Part shown: in pieces, positions 41,960 through 49,946 of the stretch
How the letters are laid out: each line of letters opens with the position of its first letter
Position numbering within the stretch: the stretch's first letter is position 1
DNA from: Jiangella endophytica
Lineage (GTDB): Bacteria; Actinomycetota; Actinomycetes; Jiangellales; Jiangellaceae
Direction: 5' to 3'
Length of the DNA stretch: 64,000 bases
Assembly: GCF_003427025.1 (NCBI RefSeq)
Contig: NZ_QVAI01000014.1
Span: 156,979-220,978, forward strand
Translations under genes and position numbers: made by a program
Notes under the pieces: model-generated
Seen by the model: only the letters and a program-made list of their open reading frames with translations
The model's database searches: none
What the model was told of the DNA's origin: nothing

Positions 41960-42995
41960 CGACGTCGGCGGCGAGGTCGCCGAGCGCGGCGTCGGCGCGG
42001 CCCAGCGGATACGGCGTCGTGGTGACCTGCAGCCGGTGCTCACCGGCGAAGCGCAGGAACGCGCGCGCGTCGTCGCGGGTGTTGGCGGTGACGCTGCGCA
42101 GCTGCCGCTCCTGGAACAGGTGCCGCTGGTAGTTCAGCGGCGGGACGTCGGTGAGGTGGATGCCGGCGACGGCGAGCGTGCCGCCGCGGTCGAGGGCGGC
42201 CAGCGCCGGCGGCACCAGATCGCCGACCGGGGCGAACAGGATCGCGGCGTCGAGCGGTTCCGGCGGCGGGTCCGCGGCGCCGCCCGCCGAGGCGGCGCCC
42301 AGCTCGAGCGCCAGCCGTTGCGCGGCCGGGCTGCGGGTGAGCACGTGCACCGTGGCGCCCTGGGCCAGCGCGACCTGCGCGGCGAGGTGGGCGCTGGCGC
42401 CGAACCCGTAGACGCCCAGCCGGCCACCGGGCGGCAGTTCGGCGCGGAGCAGCGCGCGGTAGCCGATGATGCCGGCGCACAGCAACGGCGCCAGCTCGAC
42501 GTCGTCGTAGCCGGACGGCAGCGCCAGGGCGTAGGCGGCCGGGACGGTCGCGTACTCGGCGTACCCGCCGTCGGCGTCCCAGCCGGTGTAGGTCGAGGCC
42601 GGGCACAGGTTCTCGGCGCCGCGCCGGCAGTAGGCGCAGGTCCCGTCGGTGCCGCGCAGCCACGCGATGCCGACGCGGTCGCCCGGCGCGAGCGCCGGCG
42701 TCGCTGTGGCCGCCGGGGTCGCCGCAGCCGCCGCATCGGCGGGCGCCGGGTCGCCGGCGGCGTCGGCGGGCTCGCCCAGCGCCACCACCTCGCCGACCAC
42801 TTCGTGGCCGGGCACGACGTGCGGACGGTGCACGGGCAGGTCGCCCTCGGCAACGTGGAGGTCGGTGCGGCAGACGCCGCAGGCGAGGACCCGGACCAGC
42901 AGCTCGCCGGGGCCGGGCCGGGGCACCGCGTCGTCGACGAGGGTCAGCGGCCGGCTCGCCATCGGGCCGGGCGTCGTGACCCGCCAGGCGCGCAT
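41922..42995 (-). CDS. zinc-dependent alcohol dehydrogenase with Ala/Pro insert
   Basis: Medium-chain dehydrogenase of 357 residues. Catalytic zinc ligands are C42 (GVCRTDLH) and H64/E65 (VPGHEVVGE). The NAD(P) site is [17 protein letters not shown]. The structural-zinc loop reads [16 protein letters not shown], where the first of the four usual Cys is Asp, so the structural zinc may be lost or bound differently. Residues 76-106 are an unusual low-complexity run of Ala, Pro, Asp and Thr between strands. It starts at ATG 42995, two bases after the Uma2 stop, and its 3' end overlaps the antiporter gene by 38 bases. Confidence 0.85.
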   Translation of the reverse strand: MRAWRVTTPGPMASRPLTLVDDAVPRPGPGELLVRVLACGVCRTDLHVAEGDLPVHRPHVVPGHEVVGEVVALGEPADAAGDPAPADAAAAATPAATATPALAPGDRVGIAWLRGTDGTCAYCRRGAENLCPASTYTGWDADGGYAEYATVPAAYALALPSGYDDVELAPLLCAGIIGYRALLRAELPPGGRLGVYGFGASAHLAAQVALAQGATVHVLTRSPAAQRLALELGAASAGGAADPPPEPLDAAILFAPVGDLVPPALAALDRGGTLAVAGIHLTDVPPLNYQRHLFQERQLRSVTANTRDDARAFLRFAGEHRLQVTTTPYPLGRADAALGDLAADVVTGAAVLVPALG

Positions 42996-42997
42996 CG

Positions 42998-43564
42998 TCA
43001 GTCGAAGGTCAGCAGCGCGCCGACGTCGATGGTCAGCGGGAACGGCCGCTCCAGCGAGATGACGCCGCAACCGCGGGCGACCTCCTTGTAGGCGCCGCCC
43101 ACCAGCTCGGATGCCACGAACCGGCTGTCGTCGTCAGCCGCCGGGTCGATGATCCAGTACGCGGGAATCCCCGCTTCCTCGTACTCGGACCGCTTCGTGA
43201 CCCGGTCGGTCCGCCGCGATCCCGGCGAGACGACCTCCACGACCAGCTTGGTGTCCGCGGCGGGGATACGCTGAGTCCCCTGTGGTACCTGCCCGCAGAC
43301 CACAACGTCGGGCACCCGGATTGTCGGCCAGGGCCCCAAGTCGATGGCCAACTCGGCCCCGGGGAGGACACGGTGCCCAGGCGGCCGGTGTTCACGAAGG
43401 ACGTGCGTCAAGGCCCCGATGATGTCCTGATGATCCGATACTGGCCGCGGGCTCATGAGCACGGTCCCGTCGACCAGTTCGTATCGCATGCGCGGGTTGA
43501 TGTCCTCGAGCGCATCCCAATCCTCGACGGTCACGAGGTGGTCGGGCACAACGATGGTCGTCAT
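42998..43564 (-). CDS. Uma2-family PD-(D/E)XK nuclease-like protein
   Basis: Protein of 188 residues in the Uma2/DUF820 family. The nuclease-fold motifs are visible as [11 protein letters not shown] (Asp) and [16 protein letters not shown] (E-x-V form), followed by [21 protein letters not shown] 43564 is strongly supported by GGAGG five bases upstream; an earlier ATG at 43606 has no such site. These proteins are abundant in actinobacteria and cyanobacteria, often in many copies, and have no proven substrate. It lies 2 bases upstream of the alcohol dehydrogenase, though a functional link is unclear. Confidence 0.88.
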   Translation of the reverse strand: MTTIVVPDHLVTVEDWDALEDINPRMRYELVDGTVLMSPRPVSDHQDIIGALTHVLREHRPPGHRVLPGAELAIDLGPWPTIRVPDVVVCGQVPQGTQRIPAADTKLVVEVVSPGSRRTDRVTKRSEYEEAGIPAYWIIDPAADDDSRFVASELVGGAYKEVARGCGVISLERPFPLTIDVGALLTFD

Positions 43565-43646
43565 CTCAGCCTCCACCGATCGATCGTGTTCTGACCGTCG
43601 AGTCATACCGTCACGATACGCGGATCGGCACCCTCACGCGTGTGCC

Positions 43647-43685
43647 CGGATCCGCCGGCCCGGTTGCCCGAACCCGGCGGATCCG
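43647..43685 (-). terminator. 12-bp perfect stem-loop
   Basis: CGGATCCGCCGG (43647-43658) pairs perfectly with CCGGCGGATCCG (43674-43685) around a 15-base loop. It lies 25 bases beyond the stop of the minus-strand EEP gene and upstream of the Uma2 gene, so it probably ends the EEP transcript. Confidence 0.7.
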
Positions 43686-43709
43686 CGCCTCGGAAACGTG
43701 CCCTACTCG

Positions 43710-44561
43710 CTATTCGCCCAGGCCGACGCGGGAACCGGGCAGCAGGACCTCCGCCTTCGCCGGCAGGTGGTCCGACGCGTCGGTGGAGACCACGGCGGCG
43801 CTGCGGGTGATGACGTCGCCGGACGTGAGCACGTAGTCGATGCGGGCGTTCGGGTCCTCGGCCGGGTAGGTGTGGCCGTCGCCCACGCCGGCGGCCTCCC
43901 AGGTGTCGACGAGATCGTCGACGAGTTCACGGATCTCCGGCGACGACGGGACGGCGTTGAGGTCGCCGAGCAGGACGACCGACTCGTCGGGCTCGCCCAT
44001 CAGTTCCTCGATGGCCGCGACCTGCTCGAGCCGCTCGTTGGCGTCGTTGTGCTGCAGGTGGGTGTTGTAGACCGTCACCCAGACACCCCGGACGTTGATG
44101 CGGGCGCGCAACAGGCCGCGCTGCTCGTGCCCTTCGTACTTGGGCAGGAAGGTGTTGTCCCACTCGCGGATCGGCCGCTCGCTGAGGATCGCGGTGCCGT
44201 ACTGCCGCCGCGGCTCCCCCGCCTGCGCCGGGTCGAGGTCGAGGTTGGCGCCGTAGACGACGTGCATGTCCAGCTCGTCGGCGAGCCAGGCGGCCTGGTC
44301 GACGAAGTCGCTGCGCTCGCCCCAGTGGCGGTCGACCTCCTGCAGGCCGACGACGTCGACGCCTTCGGTCTTGATGACGTCGGCGACCCGCTGCAGGTTC
44401 AGCAGGCCGTCGGTGCCGACGCCGTGGTGGACGTTGAAACTCATGACGGTGAGCGGCCGGTCGCGGGGCGACGGGTCGGCGGACGAAGCGGGCAGAGCGG
44501 TCCCGGCCATCAGTCCCAAGACTGCCAGAGCCGCGGGGACGGCGGTGCGGAACAGGCGCAT
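43710..44561 (-). CDS. secreted endonuclease/exonuclease/phosphatase-family protein
   Basis: Predicted exported enzyme of 283 residues. The signal peptide covers about residues 1-28 (MRLFRTAVPAALAVLGLMAG, cleavage near ASSA). The EEP fold is complete: MSFNVHHG with its Asn, DVVGLQEVDRHW with the metal-binding Glu, VYNTHLQHND with its His, LLGDLNAVPSS with Asp and Asn, and the final SDHLP. Such enzymes cut nucleic acids or phosphate esters with Mg2+. Outside the cell it may act on DNA or lipids. It lies downstream of the helicase fusion on the same strand, separated by 84 bases. Confidence 0.88.
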   Translation of the reverse strand: MRLFRTAVPAALAVLGLMAGTALPASSADPSPRDRPLTVMSFNVHHGVGTDGLLNLQRVADVIKTEGVDVVGLQEVDRHWGERSDFVDQAAWLADELDMHVVYGANLDLDPAQAGEPRRQYGTAILSERPIREWDNTFLPKYEGHEQRGLLRARINVRGVWVTVYNTHLQHNDANERLEQVAAIEELMGEPDESVVLLGDLNAVPSSPEIRELVDDLVDTWEAAGVGDGHTYPAEDPNARIDYVLTSGDVITRSAAVVSTDASDHLPAKAEVLLPGSRVGLGE

Positions 44562-44645
44562 GGTGGGGTCCCTTCGACGTCACGGAGCACGTGTCGTCGA
44601 GCCTTCCCACTGCGGATGACTTGTAGACAAACCTCCCGCAAACGG

Positions 44646-47600
44646 TCAGTCGAGCAGACCGTCGATCGGTTCGCCGGACCGCACCTGCCACGTCGGCACC
44701 CGCAACACCCGGGTCACCGGCGGCAGCCCCGACTCCGGCACCAGCCCGGTGAGCAGCCGCCGGCGGCGCAACAGCAGCCGCAGGTGCCGGGCGGCGTCCT
44801 CGCCCGGCCAGCCGCGGTCCAGCAGGACGGCGGTGCTGCCCGACGGTGTCCGCACCAGCACGTCGACCCGGTAGCCGTCGACGACGGCATTGGGCTCGAC
44901 CTCACCGACGCCGGCGGCGGTCAGCCGCGTGCACAGCGCCTCGACCAGCGGATCTGTGAAGACGGCGGACTCCAGCGGCGCCGGCGGGTTCGGCCGGACG
45001 TGGAAGGAGCGGACCGACGACATGCGGGACAGCAGCGCCGGCAGCCCGGCCTGCCGCGACCAGAACCCGTGCTGACCGACGGTGACGACGTGGGCCCGCG
45101 CGCGGCCGACCGCCCCGCTCCACAGCGCCGTCTGGCCCTGCGCCCAGCGGACCGTCTGCTCGGGCATCTCCTCGCCGGCGACCAGTGACAACACGACGGC
45201 GTCGCAGTCGACCGGGTCGTCGTCGGCCACGCAGGCCACCGGGACCGGCTCGAACCGGAACAGCGACCGCAGCTCCTCGGCCTGGGCCCGGAACGGCGTG
45301 GCGACGGCGATCGTGGCGCCGTCGGGCAGCTGCTCGCGCAGCTCTTTGACCGCCCACACGACGCGGTCGATCTCGGCCTGGTTGCGCCATGACCCGCCGT
45401 TGGCACCGCGTTCGGGCGTGCCGGTGACGTCCTCCCAGAGCAGCAGCGTGGCGTCGCCGGTCTCGGCGTCGTGCGCCCGGGGCAGCGCGCCGACGTCGGT
45501 GACGACCGTCAGCCGTCCCTCGTAGAAGTGCTCGTCGACGATGCGGGCGATGCCCGGGTGCGCGCCGTCGTGCTCGTCGAGCAGCAGCGGCTCCTCGACG
45601 TTGGGCAGTGCGGCGTCGAAGACGGAGTCGCCGCGGAAGGACAGCCGCCGCTCGGAGAGGAAACCGGCGCTGAGCCCGGCCCCGCGGCGGGCGCGGCGCA
45701 GCCGGTGGTCGCTGAGGCCGGGCGCGCGCAGCCGCTGCCGGGGGTCGCCGACGACGAGCGCGCGGCGGGCACGGAACAGCAGCGGCAGTGCGGCGGACAC
45801 CGGGCAGTGGTGCGCGTCGTCGATGACGACCAGGTCGAACATGCCGGCTTCGAGCGCCAGCTGACCGGCGTCCTGCGGCGTGAGCGCCCAGCCGCCGAGG
45901 TGGCTGAGCAGCTCGCGGTGGCTGGACTGACGGTTCCGCCCGCCCGGCTCCAGCGCGATGCGGCGCGCCTCGAGGCGCTCGCGCGCGGTGCCGGCCTGCT
46001 CGGCGACGACGACCGTGAGCAGCTCGGCGGACAGCTCGGCGACCCGCGCGGACAGCTCGCGACCCTCGAGGTCCAGCGCGTCGTCGCTGACGGCGAGCAC
46101 CTCGCGCCGGTCGCCACGCAGCCGGTCCTCGGCCCGCGCGAACAGCAGCAGGGAGTCGAACGCGGCCGGGTCGAGCAGTGCCCCACGGGCGGCGTCGGAG
46201 CCGGCACCGGCGTCGGCGAGGGCGCGGACGAACGCGAGCACCAGGTTGCGCCGGCGCAGCCCGCCCATGAGATGGGTCTCGGTGAGCGTCCGGGCGCGGT
46301 CGATCCAGTCGGCCAGCCCGGCGTCGTCGCCGCGCCAGGCGGCGCCCAGCACGTCGACCGGCACACCCAGCCGCTCGGCCGCCGCGGACCGGGCGGCGGT
46401 GGTCTTGCGCAGCAGCGTCTCGAGGTCGTTCCGTTCGGCCAGCCGGTCGCGCCAGGCCCGGACCTGCAGCTGGGCGGCGGCCAGCTCGGCGGCGACGGCA
46501 CCGCGGGTGCGCCCGCCCGACGCGTCCTTGGTCGAGCGGAGCAGCTCGCGGACGATCTGCTTCTCCTCGGCCCGGGCCTGCGCGTCGCCGGTCTTGATCA
46601 GCAGGCCGGTCGCGAGCGTGGCGCACCGGTCGGCCAGCCGCTGCAGCGCGGCGTCGTCGGCCGAGGCGACCAGCACCTTCTGGCCGGCGGCGACGGCGGT
46701 GGCGACGACGTCGACGAGGAGGTCGTCCTTGCCGGTGCCGGGCGGCGCCGCGACGACGGTGAGCGGCCGCGACATGGCCGCCGCCAGCACCGTCTGCTGG
46801 CTCTCGTTCAGCTCGGCGGGCAGCACCGGCGCGACGGCGGAGCGGGTCGTCGTGCGCAGCCCGACCGGCTTGCCCAGGAACTCCAGTGCCGTGCCGGGCA
46901 CGTCGGGGAGCCGCTCGCCCAGCTCGGCCAGCTCGGCGGCGACGGCCTGCTGGGCGGCCCGCCGGGACTCGACGTACAGCACGCAGGCGGTGTTGTGCAC
47001 GCCGGTGCGGTTGGCGGTCTTCTGGTCGACGGTGCCCAGCGCGGCGGGGTCGAGGCGGTCCAGCTCCTCCAGCCCGAGCCGCTTCAGCAGTTGCCGGATG
47101 GCCACCAGCAGCTGATCGCGGTCGCCCGCCTTCCAGCTCTGCCGCCAGGCCGCCAGCACGCTGGCCGCCTCCTGGTCGTCGAGGCAGGCCTGCAGGATGC
47201 CGGCGTGCGGCAGCACCGGGCCGACGGGCCGCAACGCGGCGGCGCCGCGGGCGTCGACGGTGACCTCGGCGCGACGGACCAGCAGCGGAGCGACGGTGGG
47301 CGGGGCCAGCGGGTCGCCCGAGTGCCGGCGGCCGGCGCCGGCCAGCGTGACGACCGGATACCCGTACCAGACGTCGCGCTCCTTCCAGTCGAACGTGTCG
47401 ACACCGGCGGGCGCCAGCGTGGTGGCCTCGGCGCCGCTGATCAGCGCCTCGGCACCGTCGGTCATCGGGAACCAGTCGACGGACTCGGCGCCGCGCACCG
47501 GCAGCGCCTCCGGCGACGGCGCCTCGGCCAGGCACGCCCGGTAGTAGGCGATGACCTCGCGCCAACCGGGGTCGGCCACCTGGTCGCCGTGGCCACCGCC

Positions 47601-48644
47601 CGCGGCACCGGCGCCGCCGGCGGCGTCCGCGCTGCCTCCGGCGGGGACGGCGACGGCGCTGCCGGCCCCGGCCGACGCGCCGCTGCTCTCGCGTCCGCCG
47701 TCGCCGTCGAGCAGGCTGAGCGCCCGCACCGCCGACCGGGCGATGACGTGGTTGCCGGTGACGGCCAGCGTCGACGTGGCCGGCAGCTGCTCGGCGGGCA
47801 CGCCCTGAGCGGTGAGCTTGGTGGTCAGGTAGCGGGCGAGGTCCTCGGCGGTGATCCACGGACCCAGGCCGTCCTTCACCCGGCCGGTGCGCAGTCCCTC
47901 GACGATCTCGCCGGTGAACCGGGACGTGCCCAGCTGCGGGATCGGCTCGGCCATGGCGGCCGCGGGCTGCGGCGCCGGCGACGCGGAGATGACGTAGACC
48001 CCGGCCGGCTCGAGCATGACCTGCCGCCGCTGGACGGCGAACCGGTCCGTCTCCGGGCCGGGCAGGCAGGTGTCGAGCAGCACGACCTTGCTGGCCGCCC
48101 GGCACTCCTGCAACTGGTCGCGGAGGAAGTCGGCCGGGACGGCGGTGCGCGCGAGGTCGGCGGGGTCGGTGTCGGCGGCCGCGAGATAGAGCCGGCCGTC
48201 GGCGCCGGACACCTGCGCGTAGCCGGCCAGGTAGACCAGCACGGTGTCGGCCAGGGCGCGCTCCTCGAGGAACGTCTCGACCGCCCGCATGATCTCGCCG
48301 CGGCTGCCGTCGGCGACCACCTGGCAGGTGTCGACCATGCCCACGTCGGCACGCTGCAGGACCTGCCGCAACTGGCGCAGCCCGGCCGCCGACGTCGGCA
48401 GCAGCGGGTAGCCGGCGTGGTCGTGGACGGCGGTGCCGATGAGGAGCGCGGCGCGGTCGCCCGCTGGCAGCCGGCGGCGGTCCGGCACCGCGGGTGCGGC
48501 GGTGGACTCGAATGCGGACGGGAACCGCAACGACGCTTCCGGAGTGCGCCGTGGCGGCGCCGGAAGTGTCACGGTGGCCGGCCTGACGGCCACGAATCGA
48601 TCGCGGACAGGCTCGGTTCGCACATGCATCGACGGCTCGTTCAT
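44646..48644 (-). CDS. caspase-fold / SF1 helicase fusion with degenerate catalytic motifs
   Basis: Protein of 1332 residues; ATG 48644 has GGGAG upstream. Domain order: disordered tail (1-60); caspase-like fold (about 63-300, starting DRAALLIGTAVHDH); Ala/Gly linker (320-352); unknown domain (360-600); DNA2/NAM7-like SF1 helicase (about 612-1190); nuclease-like C-terminus (about 1225-1320). In the caspase fold the Cys is present (C193, LLDTCLPG), but the His position reads YLAGYAQV, with Y142 where GH is usual. Walker A is APPGTGKDD, with D640 in place of Thr/Ser. Walker B is VVIDDAHH (938-946), motif III is GDPRQR, and the last helicase motif is GRARAHVVTVG. The C-terminus (VDVLVRTPSG, VLLDRGWP) resembles a decayed PD-(D/E)XK. 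A conflict or signalling role is plausible but unproven. Confidence 0.78.
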   Translation of the reverse strand: MNEPSMHVRTEPVRDRFVAVRPATVTLPAPPRRTPEASLRFPSAFESTAAPAVPDRRRLPAGDRAALLIGTAVHDHAGYPLLPTSAAGLRQLRQVLQRADVGMVDTCQVVADGSRGEIMRAVETFLEERALADTVLVYLAGYAQVSGADGRLYLAAADTDPADLARTAVPADFLRDQLQECRAASKVVLLDTCLPGPETDRFAVQRRQVMLEPAGVYVISASPAPQPAAAMAEPIPQLGTSRFTGEIVEGLRTGRVKDGLGPWITAEDLARYLTTKLTAQGVPAEQLPATSTLAVTGNHVIARSAVRALSLLDGDGGRESSGASAGAGSAVAVPAGGSADAAGGAGAAGGGHGDQVADPGWREVIAYYRACLAEAPSPEALPVRGAESVDWFPMTDGAEALISGAEATTLAPAGVDTFDWKERDVWYGYPVVTLAGAGRRHSGDPLAPPTVAPLLVRRAEVTVDARGAAALRPVGPVLPHAGILQACLDDQEAASVLAAWRQSWKAGDRDQLLVAIRQLLKRLGLEELDRLDPAALGTVDQKTANRTGVHNTACVLYVESRRAAQQAVAAELAELGERLPDVPGTALEFLGKPVGLRTTTRSAVAPVLPAELNESQQTVLAAAMSRPLTVVAAPPGTGKDDLLVDVVATAVAAGQKVLVASADDAALQRLADRCATLATGLLIKTGDAQARAEEKQIVRELLRSTKDASGGRTRGAVAAELAAAQLQVRAWRDRLAERNDLETLLRKTTAARSAAAERLGVPVDVLGAAWRGDDAGLADWIDRARTLTETHLMGGLRRRNLVLAFVRALADAGAGSDAARGALLDPAAFDSLLLFARAEDRLRGDRREVLAVSDDALDLEGRELSARVAELSAELLTVVVAEQAGTARERLEARRIALEPGGRNRQSSHRELLSHLGGWALTPQDAGQLALEAGMFDLVVIDDAHHCPVSAALPLLFRARRALVVGDPRQRLRAPGLSDHRLRRARRGAGLSAGFLSERRLSFRGDSVFDAALPNVEEPLLLDEHDGAHPGIARIVDEHFYEGRLTVVTDVGALPRAHDAETGDATLLLWEDVTGTPERGANGGSWRNQAEIDRVVWAVKELREQLPDGATIAVATPFRAQAEELRSLFRFEPVPVACVADDDPVDCDAVVLSLVAGEEMPEQTVRWAQGQTALWSGAVGRARAHVVTVGQHGFWSRQAGLPALLSRMSSVRSFHVRPNPPAPLESAVFTDPLVEALCTRLTAAGVGEVEPNAVVDGYRVDVLVRTPSGSTAVLLDRGWPGEDAARHLRLLLRRRRLLTGLVPESGLPPVTRVLRVPTWQVRSGEPIDGLLD

Positions 48645-48854
48645 CAGGCTCCCTCGCGTCTGGCCTGCCCGCGGCGAACACCCCGTTCACCTGCGGTTCT
48701 CTCGCAGACTAGGTACGCATCGCGACGTATGTCGGATCTTGGAGGAATATGGTCCGAACACCCGATGGAGTACTCGGACGAGAGGATCGTGGTGATCTAG
48801 AAAACAATCACGTATAAGCGCGCAGACTCATTCGATCATGGGAATTCCGCGTTG

Positions 48855-49832
48855 TCATACCGAATCCGCACCGGCCAGTCCGCGCGCCACCGCCAGTGCT
48901 CCGGCCTGGAACCGGGTGCGGGCGCCGAGCGACTCCATCAGGGTCGCCAGCTGCCGGCTCAGGGTCCGCGGACTGACGCCCAGCTGGCGAGCGATCGCCT
49001 GGTCGCCGAGCCCCGCCACCAGCAACGGCACCAGTGCCGACACGGCCGGGTCCGCCTCGCCGGCCTGCCGCTCCGTCGCCTCGAACCCGGCGATCGGCAG
49101 CGCGAGGTCCCAGAGCACCTCGAACAGCGACACCAAGGCGTCGACCAGGGTCGAGGCGTACACGACGAGGGCCTGCTCGGCGCTCTGCTCGAAGCTCAGC
49201 GGCAGAATCGCCACCGAGGCGTCGGCGATCGCCATCTTCAGCGGCACCACCGGCGAGGTGCGAGCCTGCTCACCGGCGTCGACCAGCCGGCGCAACTCGT
49301 CGAGGCGGCCGGGCCGCTCCAGTCCCTCCGGCGCATAGATGCCGCGGCAGCGCACGCCGCGGGCGAGCAGGTCGTACTCGCTGTCGTTCGGCTGATCCAG
49401 GGCCTGCGCATACGGCGGGCGGTCGAGCACCAGCAGCTCCTGGGCGACGGTCTGCTCCATCTGCATGAACCGGTGCGCGACGGCCTGACGCCCACGCACG
49501 ATCTCGATGAGGTCCCCGGACTCGTGGACGTGCTCCATCGCCATCTCCTGCAGCAGCCCGCGGGCGCCCTCGCGGGCCAGCGCGAGCTCTCGCTGCCGCT
49601 GCGCCACGAGGACGTCGACGGCGACGTCCGGCCGGACGGGCACGAACCGCACCGGAGCACCGGCGAGCCGGGTGACCAGCCCGAGCTGTTCGAGCCGGCG
49701 CACCGACCGGCGCAGCGTGGACGTCGCGTGCCCACCGGTGTCGGCGAGGTCCTCCAAGGTGCTGCGGGGCAGGCGCAGCAGCGTCCGATAGAGCTCCTCG
49801 TCCTGCGCGGTCACGCCGAGCGCCTGCAGCAT
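48855..49832 (-). CDS. TrmB/LuxR-type two-HTH regulator
   Basis: Regulator of 325 residues with two DNA-binding regions. The N-terminal TrmB-like winged helix covers about 1-75 (EELYRTLLRLPRSTLEDLA, LRRSVRRLEQLGLVTRL). The C-terminal LuxR-type HTH covers about 265-320 (LGDQAIARQLGVSPRTLSRQL). The middle resembles a PLD-like or ligand domain. It is divergent from the S8 protease gene across 114 bases with a clean palindrome, so it probably controls that protease and itself. The caspase/helicase gene lies 210 bases downstream on the same strand. That gap (48645-48854) holds an unusually AT-rich patch near 48796-48816 and no gene. Confidence 0.85.
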   Translation of the reverse strand: MLQALGVTAQDEELYRTLLRLPRSTLEDLADTGGHATSTLRRSVRRLEQLGLVTRLAGAPVRFVPVRPDVAVDVLVAQRQRELALAREGARGLLQEMAMEHVHESGDLIEIVRGRQAVAHRFMQMEQTVAQELLVLDRPPYAQALDQPNDSEYDLLARGVRCRGIYAPEGLERPGRLDELRRLVDAGEQARTSPVVPLKMAIADASVAILPLSFEQSAEQALVVYASTLVDALVSLFEVLWDLALPIAGFEATERQAGEADPAVSALVPLLVAGLGDQAIARQLGVSPRTLSRQLATLMESLGARTRFQAGALAVARGLAGADSV

Positions 49833-49847
49833 GGCGAGATCATGCCA

Positions 49848-49863
49848 TGGCGAAAATTCGCCA
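49848..49863. promoter_or_regulatory. palindromic operator between regulator and protease
   Basis: TGGCGAA-AA-TTCGCCA is a perfect 7-base inverted repeat with a 2-base spacer, 15 bases upstream of the regulator's ATG (49832) and 83 bases before the protease ATG. Its central AAAATT is unlike the local base composition. It is the likely binding site of the TrmB/LuxR-type protein. Confidence 0.7.
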
Positions 49864-49946
49864 CAAAAGTGCCTGGCGTGCCGGTACGTCCACCTCGAAC
49901 ACTGAGGCGGTCAGCCCTCCGGTGACACAGTGAAGGAGCCGCGGTC

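Noticed and set aside
45471..48800. A 1109-codon open frame on the plus strand opposite the helicase fusion
   Set aside because: It mirrors the real gene in a GC-rich genome: it is rich in Arg, Gly, Gln and Val, lacks domains, and shows no ribosome site. The minus-strand gene has recognisable motifs throughout.
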